DNA from: Unio delphinus
Taxonomy: Eukaryota > Mollusca > Bivalvia > Unionida > Unionidae
NCBI GenBank assembly: GCA_029339505.1
Contig: JAQISU010000096.1
Coordinates: forward strand, 6,407,001-6,471,000
DNA length: 64,000 nucleotides
Reading direction: 5' to 3'
Positions within the stretch are counted from its first letter, which is position 1, and each line of letters opens with the position of its first letter. The notes under the pieces were generated by a model that was not told the origin of the DNA, ran no database searches, and worked only from the letters and a program-made list of their open reading frames with translations. Positions 11,760 through 23,761 of the stretch are shown here, in pieces. Both the position numbers and the translations under genes were made by a program.

Positions 11760-12500
11760 TTATTTTTAACTCGTCTCAAATACTACTGGACCAAGTTTGA
11801 CCATACTTGGCTGAGAGCATTCTGGATTGAAGGGCTTTCAGATTTTTATACTTCATGCTGATCCACTGTGAAATACAGCTGCTATTACTAAATATATAAA
11901 AACTTGGAAGTTTATACAAAATAGTTCAAATCATCTTCAAATATGGCTACCATTGCTAAAAACAGAAAAACCAGTCCATTATTTATCAGCAATTACTATT
12001 TTTAACTCAAGGTCAACTTGGCACAGAGTATCCCAGCTTTAGGGTATTTCATGTTTGTACAAATTATGCTGATCCACCTATAAATTTGGCTGCCATTAAT
12101 AAAACAATAAAAACCTTTAAATGACTGCTTCTGTAAAACCACTGAACAAATCTTGATCACATTTGATAATAAGCATTCTGATATGAAAACCATTAAAATT
12201 TATATAAAAGATGCCAATTTTCCAATGTTTCTCAAAATATTTTTTTTTCCAATGTGAAAGGACTTGTTCTTCAAAACTACTCAATAGAATTTAAGTGACC
12301 TTGAAAGAAAGTATCCTGGCATGCAGACCTTTCCAATATGGCCATCAATTCTAAAAAATTGAAATACGTTTAAATGACATACTGTATTCACATCAGTTGA
12401 TCTAAGAATTTAACCCAATTTGATATAAAATGTCCTGATATTGAGGGCTTGCAATCTTTTTACATATGATACTGATTCACAACAAATATGGCCATTGGTG
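11760..12500. repeat. Degenerate tandem block D, copy 2
   Basis: Four or so diverged units of about 150-200 bp share ATTCTG...GGGCTTTCA, ATGCTGATCCAC, AATATGGC and TAAAAACAGAAAAACC phrases with 3665-4350. Such long, diverged tandem blocks are common in bivalve genomes. It is non-coding. Confidence 0.55.
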
Positions 12501-13689
12501 CTAACATACCTATCAGTGAATGCACTGTTTCTCCCTGTGACACAGCTTTTCCCCCCAGGATGTGCTCTTTTCTCATATTCTGGTCAGCAGTGGTCACTTT
12601 GCACAATATTTAAAGGTTAGTCTTAAGTAAACAAGCAGGAAAGCCAGTGTGACTAATTAACAGTTAATCCTTATCATTGCAATTATTTTGTGATATGGAC
12701 TGGCCCTCTGACACAGATCAAAGGAAACATATTCTACAGTGTGTGTTACCAGTATGTAAGCACCAGCAGTTGATTAGCAAATGATGCCCTATTATTGTTG
12801 CAACAAAAGGTGCCTAAATGCATAGTCTGGTGTTATCATACATACAGCAACTATTTTCCCTTCATTTTATACCCCACCTTATAGGTGGTAATGTCAACAC
12901 ATGAGGCATTTCACATTGTATACTATAAAACATATTTATTCAAAATCAGTATTTTGAGGACATACATGCTGTATGATATGTATTTTCATTCTTTCTGTAT
13001 ATTTTATGACAGAAACTAACATTTGTATATAAGGTACAGTAATGTCAGGTGTGTACTTGGGTAAGATTCTTTTAATGGGAATGGATGTACAGGATATGGA
13101 GCAACAGCAATTACAGCAATCATTCTTAAGATTGAAATTAATTGGTGACAATTTTATTGTTGTGCTTTATGTTTTGGTCTGGTTTATTTTCTGATTTTCA
13201 TATTGTTGTAGAGGTAAAATAATTTGATAAAAAATTGTGAATAATATTTAAATTTAAAATTCTATTTAGTAAAGAAGTGAACTCTTTGTAGTGTCATACT
13301 TATTTTATCAACACTCTTCATAGGTGATAAAAATAATTGTGGCTTCTGTGGATTGCGTATGATATATCTATTTATGTAGGTTTTCTTAGGAGAAATGAAA
13401 ATGGACAGGCATAATGTAAAAATTGTTAGTGTGTTTTGCAAAAATCAGGAAATAATATGAAATGGGAAGGTTCACATGGAATAACCCCAAAACATCTGGA
13501 GGTGTTTTCTCCAGTCATGAGAGTTGACAGGTATGTGCTAAATACAGAAAAACATTCAAATGACTTCTTATGAAAAACTGCTTTTGAGAATTTGACTAAA
13601 CTGATTTCAGTCTAGTAAAACCTGAATTAACATTATTAAAAAGTTTCACATCATTATAATAATTCTCATCCACATTTGTCATTACTGTT

Positions 13690-13736
<47 letters not shown>

Positions 13737-13969
13737 TACAACTGCCACCAGTACCTACACCACCATCATCATTATTATCATCATCATCATCATCATCTTT
13801 GTAATAATTACTATGGTTTACATTATAGAGTCAACAGTAACAGTAACCAGAATGATTCCTAACTCTTCTTGTCATTATCATTGCCCAGTTCCTTCCCCAC
13901 TTCCTCTTCTATTACTACCACCACTATAAACTAAATTAATCTCAGTTTTTTTTTTTTAATTTTTGGCAG
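12501..13969. other. Unassigned DNA with ATC/CAT microsatellites
   Basis: Uninterrupted ATC/CAT triplets lie at about 13691-13736 and a second run at 13763-13797. A short piece around 13540-13620 looks like more of block D. The T-rich tract at 13945-13966 is the polypyrimidine tract of the first exon found. Nothing else is recognised. Confidence 0.6.
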
Positions 13970-14032
13970 GTAAAACAGAATTCCAGTCACGTCACAAATT
14001 CAAAGAGTCATTAACAAAAGATGACATAGAGA
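13970..14032 (+). CDS. EFCAB7: EFCAB7-like exon a (63 nt)
   Basis: A long T tract and TTTTTGGCAG precede the exon, and GTAAGT follows it. The frame enters after one base of a codon and leaves after one base (class 1-1). It encodes KTEFQSRHKFKESLTKDDIE, a charged linker with no domain of its own. It is the leftmost exon I can support, and the one with least intrinsic protein signal. The 776-bp intron that follows holds nothing recognisable. Confidence 0.7.
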
Positions 14033-14808
14033 GTAAGTTAAGCTTGTAGCTTTGTTTCTTTTTTTTCTTCTGAGTTTACTTGCAATGTTTGTCTGTCCAG
14101 CCAGCTTCATTCTTTCTTGCAATCATCCTACTTGTACAGTGGGTACAGCTTGCTTTATCTTTTTCACACTTCACTTGCATCGATGGCCTTACTTGACAGA
14201 AGGGCAACAATCAGCATATAAGACACCAAGTGCCTTCCAAAGACAGCAAGAAACATTCTCTTTATTTTGGCCATGGTCAAACAAAGAGGTATTCATAAAC
14301 ATGACTGTGATCTCCGCTATTGGAATGTAGTGATGTTGCACAGATTGTTAACTGGTGTTTATATTAATTTGACTAATTATGATAAATGAAGAAAATGATG
14401 TTCAACTAATGTCATCTTGCATAAACCAGGTCAGTTTTGTGTAAAAAGTTAAAAGCTTGATATATTGGGAAAGCCTTACTGTTTTACTTGTTAACACATG
14501 TATTTACCACAGTAAGGCATTTTTCTTAACATATTTGTTTCTGACGATGATATAAAATTCACTTTGCTATTGTAATGCACTGTATGCTTACCTTGTAATT
14601 TTGTAATTTCATTCTGTTTCTTTGCTTAAATTAGTTTTCTTTAAAAGCTTTTTATCATTTAACATAATCTTTAGTATTTATGTTACCATCTTTAGTTTTA
14701 TTTTGACTGACAATGGACCTTATTCTAAATGTCTTTTTTTGTCTTTTATATAGATCCTAGCACATTTCTTCTATTTTATTTACTAACTTTCATCTGTTCT
14801 GAATAAAG

Positions 14809-14997
14809 AAACAAAACCAGAAGAACAAGAGAATAAAATGGACGCTGGAGAGGAAATTGCAGAGGAAAACCATGGGTCCAGAGTTACCCTTAAAATGGAG
14901 AAAAGCCCTCGGCCTGTGCCAAGAAAAGAGTCAGTTTCTAAGGCAGTCTCAATAGGGGAAATGGGCTCCAAAACTTTACTAACAAATTCCCTTAAAT
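14809..14997 (+). CDS. EFCAB7: EFCAB7-like exon b (189 nt)
   Basis: It encodes a Glu/Lys-rich linker beginning TKPEEQENKMD and containing EKSPRPVPRKESVSK, then TLLTNSLK before the donor GTAAGC. The acceptor is uncertain: AATAAAG ending at 14808 and CCAG ending at 14820 both keep the frame and differ by four codons. It is a symmetrical class 1-1 exon, so skipping it would preserve the frame. Confidence 0.82.
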
Positions 14998-15113
14998 GTA
15001 AGCACATCTCACATTTATTAACATTCATCAAGGCTCTACTGGATGGTGGTTGTTTTTTAGGCTGTTTCTCACATTAGAAATTAATTCCTTGCAAAATGAA
15101 TACACTTAAGATT

Positions 15114-15321
15114 CATACTCTCTTATAAATCATGTTAAACTGCTAACAACATAGACCCTGGTCTGACATTGCATAATGAACCAATAGATCAAGGTCAATG
15201 TTTATTCTACTGATTACTCCAAGCAAATTGCATACACCCAGATCTGCCAGCATGTAAGTGACATTTAGCAGATCTGTGTTTGTGCAGTTTGCAATTGCAC
15301 TTGACTTACAAGCATTTATAT
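15114..15321. mobile_element. Foldback element FB-3
   Basis: The left arm (ATACTCTCTTATAA) and right arm (TTGACTTACAAGCATTTATA) are diverged. The CATAGACCCTGGTCTG and CAGATCTG hairpins with GCATAATG-type centres are clear. It sits in the intron between exons b and c. Confidence 0.75.
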
Positions 15322-17121
15322 TCATGATGCAGACATTTTTCCCATGTATGTGGGTAGGATAGAGAAAAGTAACCCAAGGTGATAAGACATCTGTGTAAGG
15401 AATGAAAAGTCTGTCAATGCAAATCATACTGCCAGCACATATTGAGGAAAAAAATTCTTGCCTTCTTTATGCATTACTTTAAACAAGAACATTTGCAGAA
15501 TATGAACGATTCATATGTCAAGAGGTGCAGCATTGTCACCAGGTGTATGACATCATAAAGGTAGTGCATGTGAATAGTTACTTCTTGGATGTCTTTTGAT
15601 TTTCTCTCTGGTGGGCATGAAAATGTTGTCCTTACCTTGGTATCTCCTTACGGGCAGATTTCATGATGCTAGTCCTGCGTTAAGTCTGAGTGCAGTTTGG
15701 GAGGATTCCAGTTGCAGGTAATTGATAGGGCTTTCAATGAAGTAAGATTGGTAGTCACATACATTGTAAATTATTAAGTATAGGAGCAAAACTTGATACT
15801 TAATTACAAGTAGCAGCCATTTATGGATTGTAAGGTTCAAACATTGACCACATGATATTGGGGAGAATAATTTGAACCCACCAAAAATCAGTAATTTCAA
15901 CTTTGGATGTTTAGATGAGTCTTTGCAATTATGTCATTCCAATATTAGAATTGTTCTTGTCAGTGCCAATATTCTTAAACAACCTGATGTATAATTTCAA
16001 ACATCTTTTACTATTTTACCTTCTTGAAATATTTTGTCAAATTTCTCTTAGTTTTGATACTTTTTTTTTTCCTCAGCAAATTTTTATTTACTTTTGATTT
16101 TTGTTTGTACACTTACTCTATAACCTTATCTTCAATACGTGTACACAAAAGGAACACATTTGCTCTACACCTGCTTAAAGATCATACATGTTGTAGAATA
16201 TATGTCTTATATTTGCTTGAAGACTGTACATGTTGTAGTGTTCATGCTCTATTCGTGCTTGAAAACTATACATGCTGTAGTATCCATGTCCATTACTGAT
16301 TAAAGGTTGTAGATCTTGTCCAATCCACTTGGTACTTGTAGTCATTTTGTAAAGGTCAACTTACTGTAGCTGGCAGTATTTATTATTTTGCTGCCAGATC
16401 TCACTGAAGGTCAATATGTCCTTGTAGGGGCTGACTGAATATTCGGTTTAAAGTACCGGTAACTTGTTGATTATATGATTCTGTTACATGATTCTGTGTT
16501 TAGTAGCAGCAGCTGATGGCTGTCCTTGAAGGTCAGTATGCTCTTTTTTGCTGGCTGCTCATTGAATTCAGAGTAACTTGTACATTATAGAATTCTGTGT
16601 TTAGCAGTGTTCTTTGGAGGTCAGTATGTCTTTAAAGGGCTGGCTCCTTTTTGAATTTGAAGCAAGTTGATATAAATTATACAGTTCTGTCTTTAGCAGT
16701 AGATAGCTGCTAGCTGAGCTTGAAGGTTAGTATGTCCTTGTAAGGATGGTTGAATGCAAAGTAACTTGTCTATTTCTTTATGCTTTCTAAATTATGCATG
16801 AATTGTTATTGTGTAAAGTTGTTATGTGACTTGAGTTTTTTGTTTAGCTAGTCCCAATTTGTTTTCAACAATATTGGTGTATGGTGCCATGTGACAGGCT
16901 TCCACCCAATGGACTCACTTTGATTGTAATTACTTGAATTTAATTTTGCGTTTTGTTCAAGGATTGAAGAAGTTGATTCATTCAAACAGTTTTATAGGTC
17001 AGTTACAATTCAGTTGTTTAAACAAATTAAACCTTGTCACATGTCCACCATATAACCTTGTTATGTGATTCACATGTATTTACTAGAAATAATTTATTAT
17101 TTATTATGTATGCTGTTGCAG
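15322..17121. repeat. Intronic DNA with two degenerate tandem blocks
   Basis: At about 16140-16310 a unit of about 47-55 bp (TTGCTTGAAGACTGTACATG and relatives) occurs three or four times. At about 16380-16760 a unit of roughly 110-120 bp (GAAGGTCAGTATGTCCTTGT, then GTAACTTGT and ATTCTGTGTTTAGCAG) occurs four times with divergence. The remainder is unassigned. Confidence 0.6.
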
Positions 17122-17163
17122 CTGCAGAGAATGTGACAGGCTCTCAGACCTCGTTAAGATCAG
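17122..17163 (+). CDS. EFCAB7: EFCAB7-like micro-exon c (42 nt)
   Basis: It reads AENVTGSQTSLRS between acceptor GCTGTTGCAG and donor GTAGAT. It keeps phase 1 at both ends, exactly as the neighbouring exons need. The support is the splice phase fit plus a serine-rich linker composition, so it is weaker than the domain exons. It lies 228 bp upstream of the repeats that border copy B of the duplication. Confidence 0.6.
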
Positions 17164-17390
17164 GTAGATTTGACTTGTGTGGTTTGCTTTCATGCTTGTT
17201 TACATCTGCCGCATATGCAGAAGATAACTCTGATTGCAACACATTGACACTTGCATCTTTTTTAGCTAAATGAAAACAATATAGTAAAAAATTAATGCAA
17301 CAAAACATGCTTGATACAGTGTATCACAAAATAAATTTATTCAACATTGTATGTACAGTTTAACATTGCACACTTAGATGTGCTCTCTTT

Positions 17391-17470
17391 GCTTCTCTGG
17401 AATACCACTAATCTTAAGATTGCTTATTTGGAATGGTGCTACTAATCCTAAGATTGCTTCTCTGGAATGT
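17391..17470 (+). repeat. Diverged relatives of the 46-bp repeat
   Basis: Two to three units of about 30-37 bp (TCTGGAATACCACTAATC, TTTGGAATGGTGCTACTAATC, CTCTGGAATG) resemble the 46-bp unit at 17791-18019 (CTGGAATGCTACTAATCCC). They lie just outside copy B, so the founder of that repeat may be this spot. Confidence 0.65.
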
Positions 17471-17490
17471 GTGTATGTGATTGTGTGTGA

Positions 17491-17790
17491 TTTGGATTTT
17501 TAGAGTAACTTTTTAAAAAGTTCAGTCATATTGCTAAATTGTTTACAGTTTGGCAGTTTATAGTGATGTCTAGTACAGAGGCACCATGCTGCAGGCATGT
17601 AGCATCATGCCCCACCCAGTCATATTATTCTGACACCAGGCCAACCACTCCTAACACTAACCTCTTAATGCAGAGTGCCAAACAAGGCAGCTGCAAGTAT
17701 CATTTTTATAAGTCTTAAGTATGATTGGGTCGAATTCCATCCTATGACCTACTGCACCAGAAGCAGATGCTCTAACCACTTAGGCCACTA
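17491..17790 (-). mobile_element. SINE-1, minus strand, in copy B
   Basis: Twin of the SINE at 1-272, here with its 3' end (minus strand ...TAAAAATCC-like) visible at 17491-17518. This shows that the duplication boundary recognised at 17519 is only the point where the first copy is cut by the window. Confidence 0.82.
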
Positions 17791-18019
17791 GAGTGGTTAT
17801 CTGGAATGCTACTAATCCCAAGATTTCAGATATATAGAGTGGTTATCTGGAATGCTACTAATCCCAAGATTTCAGATATATAGAGTGGTTATCTGGAATG
17901 CTACTAATCCCAAGATTTCAGATATATAGAGTGGTTATCTGGAATGCTACTAATCCCAAGATTTCAGATATATAGAGTGGTTATCTGGAATGCTACTAAT
18001 CCCAAGATTTCAGATATAT
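17791..18019 (+). repeat. 46 bp x 5 tandem block, copy B
   Basis: Five units as at 273-501, apparently identical to one another and to copy A. Confidence 0.95.
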
Positions 18020-18136
18020 GGTGCAATGTTTTATGATACTCATGCTGCTTAATAATTTGACATGAAAAGTGTCAACTCTGGTCTGCAGGCATATTATGTG
18101 ATCATAGATTTCAATCGACACTGTTTGCACTTGGAT

Positions 18137-18313
18137 GCATATATACTCACTCAACTGCAAATTGCATAGATCCAGCAGAGCTAGAAGATCTGGGTCTATG
18201 CAGATTTGTTAGAAATAATGAGAAAACAAAATAGACCCAGACATACTGGCGCATTTGCAATGGCAGATCAAGGTCTATGCTGCTTGTAGTATGATTTATA
18301 TGTGAGTATATGT
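18137..18313. mobile_element. Foldback element FB-1, duplicated twin
   Basis: Differs from 619-795 at only two or three bases, including T to C in the GGTGCATTTGC stretch. Confidence 0.7.
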
Positions 18314-18629
18314 GGTATGCGTCAGACCCAGGATAAGTTACTTCAAACTCTTAATCAATTAAATTGCAATTACATTTGAAGATTTAAATGCAATTCCAAG
18401 TGCAATTACTCACTTCTGGAACAAAGTATTTGATTAAATTACATTTCTTTTCAGAATATAATCTGTTGCTTCTTAGATAACTTTTGATCAAGGAATTTAA
18501 TATCACCCATGTTTTGAATGTTGTTTTTTTTTATTTTAAGACAAAGTAACATGTCTATGTTTGTAATTAAACATATGCTGGGTAAGATATTCTGAATTGA
18601 AGTTTTTTTTTTCAATGCCTATTGAACAC

Positions 18630-18927
18630 TGCTATAGTGGCCTAGTGGTTAAAGCATTCAACTTGGATGCCAGATCACAGGTTCAAAACATGGCCCAGTC
18701 ATACCAAAGACTTTTACAAATAGCGCTAACAGCTGCCTTGTTAGGTGCTCAGCATTAAGAGTATATTGTTAGGACTGGCCAGCCTGATGTCAGGATAACG
18801 TGACTGGGTGGGACATCATGCTATATGTCTGCAGCATGATGCCCCAGTGCTAGACATTGTTATAAACTGCCACAATGCAGACATCATATAAATATGACTT
18901 TAAAATTGTTAGAGCTATGGTAAAAAT

Positions 18928-18930
<3 letters not shown>
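18630..18930 (+). mobile_element. SINE-1, plus strand, in copy B
   Basis: Twin of 1111-1413, with A box TGGCCTAGTGG and B box GGTTCAAAAC. It has the family-typical GATGCCCCAGTGC where copy A has a GATGCGCC variant. Confidence 0.88.

Positions 18931-18932
<2 letters not shown>

Positions 18933-18996
<64 letters not shown>
18933..18996 (+). repeat. (TC)n(AC)n microsatellite
   Basis: About 19 TC then 13 AC dinucleotides directly after the SINE; allele lengths differ from copy A. Confidence 0.97.
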
Positions 18997-19001
<5 letters not shown>

Positions 19002-19176
19002 CGAGGATCATATCATTAAATACCTTAACATGCCAAACTGTGTTATCACCAAAGATGATGAAAATGCCTATATTACCATTTACTAAAACAAAAACAACAG
19101 ATTTGGAGATTGAAAGTTATAGGGCACATGCTATGGTATGCATTCAATATTTAGGCTGTGAATTGCTCAGTATTAT

Positions 19177-21305
19177 TGTCACCTACTTTACTCCAATTGT
19201 ATTGCCATTAAATGACCTAATTTTCACCTTCTTTACTCCAATTGCATTGCCATTAAATGACATACTGGGTACTTGTCACCTTCTTTACTCCAATTGCATT
19301 GCCATTAAATGACCTACTTGTCACCTACTTTACTCCAATTGCATTGCCATTAAATGACCTACTTGTCACCTTTACTCCAATTGCATTGCCATTAAATGAT
19401 ATAACGGGTACTTGTCACCTTCTTTACTACAATTGCATTGCCATTAAATGACCTACCGGGTACTTGTCACCTTCTTTACTCCAATTGCATTGCCATTAAA
19501 TGACCTACTTGTCACCTACTTTACTCCAATTGCATTGCCATTAAATGACCTACTTGTCACCTTTACTCCAATTGAATTGCCATTAAATGACCTACCGGGT
19601 ACTTGTCACCTTCTTTACTCCAATTGCATTGCCATTAATTGACCTACTGGTTCTTGTCATCTTCTTTACTCCAGTTGATTTGCCATTAAATGACCTACTT
19701 GTCACCTTTACTCCAATTGAATTGCCATTAAATGACCTACTGGGTTCTTGTCACCTTCTTTACTCCAATTGCATTGCCATTAAATGACCTACTTGTCACC
19801 TTTACTCCAATTGAATTGCCATTAAATGACCTACCGGGTACTTGTCACCTTCTTTACTCCAATTGCATTGCCATTAATTGACCTACTGGGTTCTTGTCAC
19901 CTTCTTTACTCCAATTGCATTGCCATTAAATGACCTACTTGTCACCTTCTTTACTCCAATTGCATTGCCATTAAATGACCTACCGGGTACTTGTTACCTT
20001 CTTTACTCCAATTGCATTGCCATTAAATGACCTACTTGTCACCTACTGTATACTCTGATTGCACTGCCATTAAATGACCTACTTGTCACCTTCTTTAGTC
20101 CAATTGCGTTGCCATTAAGTGACCTACTAGGTACTTGTCCCCTTCTTTACTCCAATTGCATTGCCATTAAATGACCTACTTGTCACCTTCTTTAGTCCAA
20201 TTGCATTGCCATTAAATGACCTACTGGGTACTTGTGACCTTCTTTACTCCAATTGTATTGCCATTAAATGACCTACCGGGTACTTGTCACCTTCTTTACT
20301 CCAGTTGATTTGCCATTAAATGACCTACTTGTCACCTACTTTACTCCAATTGCATTGCCATTAAATGACCTACTTGTCACCTTTTTTACTCCAATTGCAT
20401 TGCCATTAAATGACCTACTTGTCACCTTCTTTACTCCAATTGCATTGCCATTAAATGACCTACTTGTCACCTTCTTTAGTCCAATTGCATTGCCATTAAA
20501 TGACCTACCGGGTACTTGTGACCTTCTTTACTCCAATTGCATTGCCATTAAATGACCTACCGGGTACTTGTCACCTTTACTCCAGTTGCATTGCCATTAA
20601 ATGACCTACTTGTCACCTTCTTTAGTCCAATTGCATTGCCATTAAGTGACCTACCGGGTATGGTATGCATTCAGTATTTAGGCTGTGAATTGCTGTTTTA
20701 TTGTCACCTACTTTACTTTGCATTGCCATTAAATGACCTACTTGTCACCTACTTTACTCCAATTGCATTGCCATTAAATGACCTACTTGTCACTTTCTTT
20801 ACTCCAATTGCATTGTCATTAAATGACCTACTTGTCACCTTCTTTAGTCCAATTGTATTGCCATTAAATGACCTACCGGGTACTTGTCACCTACTTTACT
20901 CCAATTGCATTGCCATTAAATGACCTACTTGTCCCCTTCTTTACTCCAATTGCATTGCCATTAAATGACCTACTTGTCACCTTCTTTAGTCCAATTGCAT
21001 TGCCATTAATTGACCTACCGGGTACTTGTCACCTTCTTTAGTCCAATTGCATTGCCATTAAATGACCTACCAGGTACTTGTCACCTTCTTTAGTTCAATT
21101 GCATTGCCATTAAATGACCTACTTGTCACCTACTTTACTCCAATTGCATTGCCATTAAATGACCTACTTGTCACCTTCTTTAGTCCAATTGCATTGCCAT
21201 TAATTGACCTACCGGGTACTTGTCACCTTCTTTAGTCCAATTGCATTGCCATTAAATGACCTACCAGGTATTTGTCACCTTCTTTACTCCAATTGCATTG
21301 CCATT
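19177..21305 (+). repeat. 45-bp minisatellite array 2, left part
   Basis: Same units and unit order as array 1, with scattered point changes. The same 42-, 45- and 52-bp variants and the same embedded flank copy (about 20656-20712) occur. It stops at GCATTGCCATT, where LINE sequence begins. Confidence 0.95.
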
Positions 21306-22126
21306 CTCTTCTAGCAGAGAAATTGATTGACAAAGTATTTGAAGTTCAACGCATATCAGACAGAATCATCCTAGTCAAACTGATAGCAGGTAGCTCTGTC
21401 CTCACAGTCCTATCTATCTATGCTCCACAAATCGGCCTCAGTGATGCAGAAAAGGACACCTTCTATGAACATTTGAGGGAGGTGGTCTCCAAAGTGCCAG
21501 GAAAAGAATTCCTCGTTCCCTGTGGTGATTGGAATGGACATATAGGCAAGGCTGCTGCTGGCTATGAAGAGGTACATGGTGGATATGGTTTTGGAGCCCG
21601 AAATACAGAAGGTGAGAGGATCCTGGAGTTTGCGATGGCCAACAGCTTAGTGGTCAGCAACTCCTGGTTCCTGAAGAAAGACAACCACTTAATCACATAT
21701 GATTCCGGAGGGGCTAAAACACAAGTGGACTACATCCTACTGAAAAGGTGGGATCTTAAACGAGTAAAGAATATCAAGGTCATCCCAGGAGAGGAATGTG
21801 CAACACAGCACAGGCTTCTAGTATGTGATTTCCTGGTAATGATATGCCCTGAAGCACGCCGCAAGTTTCAACCCAAAGTCAGAACCTGGAAGCTGAAGGA
21901 CCAGGAAGTGCAGAAGAAATTTCAAGAGGCCTTTGTTGAAACCATAAGGGACTATCAGGCAGCTGGTGTAGAGGAATGCTGGCGTCAGTTCAAAGAGGGT
22001 CTGCTGAGTAGTGCTAACAGTGTTTGTGGCCATACAAAGAAGCGCATATGGAGGAAAGAGACTTGGTGGTGGGATGAAGAAGTCAACATCGCAATACAGA
22101 GAAAGAGGAGATGCTACAAGGCCTAG
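21306..22126 (+). pseudogene. LINE endonuclease segment, ending in a premature TAG
   Basis: The frame opens at the junction and reads through conserved endonuclease motifs: SIYAPQ, GDWNGHIG (GDFN-type), ANSWF-like NSWFLKKD, QVDYILLKR and the terminal CATQHRLLVCDF (an S/T-x-H-type motif). The N-terminal part with the first catalytic residues is missing, so the enzyme could not work. The stop at 22124-22126 stands where related elements usually carry Trp after CYKA, a TGG to TAG change. The frame continues unchanged beyond it. Confidence 0.88.
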
Positions 22127-23761
22127 AAGAAGGGTGGCAGCAGAGAGGAGTACACACAGGCGAAAAGTGCTGCTAAAAAAGTTGTTTTCTTAGCCAAGCA
22201 AGCTGCTGCTACAGCCAAGTTCAGCCACATTGACCCTAAAGGTAGTGATATATTCAAGGTTGCAAAGCAGATGAGGAGGGAGAATCAGGATGTTCTAGGT
22301 GAAAAATGCATAGATGATGAGGGTCAGCTTTCTTTAGATGATAAAGCCAAACATAGGGCGTGGCAACAACACTACGAATCATTGCTCAGTATTGAATTTT
22401 CTTGGAACCCTGACCACCTAACAAAAGAACAGTCGGTGCAAGGCCCACCAATAGAAATCAGCCCAGACATATTAGAAAAGGCGTTAAAGAAAATGAAAAA
22501 TGGTAAGGCAGCAGGACCTTCTGTTATTGTGGCAGAAATGATGAAAGCAGCGGGAAATGAAGGCAGTCAGATCATGTCAGACCTAGCAAATGCCATCATA
22601 AGAGAAGAGCATGTGCCAGAGAGCTGGGGAGAGAGCTATATCATCAACTGCTATAAGGGCAAAGGTGACGCCCGGATTAGAGGCAACTACAGAGGTCTGA
22701 AACTTTTGGAGCAAGCAATGAAGGTTATTGAGCAAGTGGCAGACAGTATCATCAGACAGCAAGTTGACATAAGGGAAATGCAATTTGGATTCATACCTGG
22801 AAGGGGCACAACTGATGCGATATTCATCTTGCGTCAGATGCAGGAGAAGTATGTTGGTGCAGACAGAAGACTCTACATGGCATTTGTGGACTTGGAGAAA
22901 GCTTTTGACAGGGTTCCCAGGGATGTGCTATGGTGGGCAATGCGGAAACTTCGAGTAGAGGAATGGCTCATCCGACTGGTACAATGCATGTACACTAATG
23001 CCAGGAGCAGAGTACTGGTGAATGACACATACAGTGATGACTTCAGTGTAAAAGTCAGAGTCTATCAGGGATCAATCCTCAGCCCCCTGCTATTCATCAT
23101 TGTCCTTGAAGCCCTCTCCAGAGAGTTCCGGACAGGATACACATGGGAGTTATTGTATGCAGATGATTTGGTCATCATAGCAGAGACTATGGAACTATTA
23201 CTGGAGAAGCTGAAAATGTGGAAAAGTGGTATGGAAGTCAAAGGATTGAGAGTGAATCTGTCAAAGACAAAAGTGATGGTCAGTGGCTCAGAATTACAAC
23301 CATTGAAAGATTCCGGTCAGTACCCATGTGCTGTGTGCAGGAATGGTGTAAGGTCCAATGCCATACAATGCAGCCTATGTGCCCTACGGGTGCACAAAAA
23401 GTGTAGTGGCTTGTGTGGAAAACTGGTACCAGACCCCAACTACAAGTGTAAGAGGTGTCTGGGGCAGGCACGCCCACTTGAGCACCGACCTTACAATGAT
23501 ATGAAAGTATATGATTACACTCTGGAGGTAGTAGACTCCTTCTGCTACCTGGGTGATATGTTGAGTGCTGGAGGTGGATGTGAAATCAGTTCAATCATAA
23601 GGGTAAAGTCAGCATGGGGTAAGTTTCGTGAACTATTACCTGTACTAACATCAAGAGTTGTCCCCCTCACCACCAGGGGAAAGGTGTATAGCAGCTGTGT
23701 TAGGAGCGTGATGCTATATGGCACTCACCCAGTCCTCACTCGCCCATCTACAATGCAATGA
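22127..23761 (+). pseudogene. LINE reverse transcriptase segment with Cys-rich finger
   Basis: Downstream of the TAG the same frame carries reverse transcriptase motifs in order: GKAAGPS, NYRGLKLL, QFGFIPGRGTTDAIF, FVDLEKAFDRVPR, YQGSILSPLLF, and LLYADDLVI with the catalytic YADD at 23156-23167, then GLRVNLSKTKVM. At 23327-23458 follows a finger of the form C-x2-C...C-x2-C...H-x3-C...C-x2-C, resembling a PHD/FYVE-like zinc finger. A thumb region leads to VMLYG, where the frame is lost by a small deletion near 23718. Confidence 0.92.

Larger units (their letters stand above)
17519..21246 (+). repeat. Segmental duplication, copy B (inside intron c-d)
   Basis: Direct duplicate of 1-3663, in the 16.3 kb intron between exons c and d. 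Order and orientation of parts are the same. After 21246 the array continues for one more unit and is then broken by a LINE that copy A lacks, so either the LINE arrived after the duplication or the copied piece ended before it. Confidence 0.93.

Noticed and set aside
21818..22033. Antisense frames within the LINE (also 22583-22783, 23280-23477, 23714-23977, 23883-24167)
   Set aside because: Shadows of the endonuclease and reverse transcriptase coding strand.
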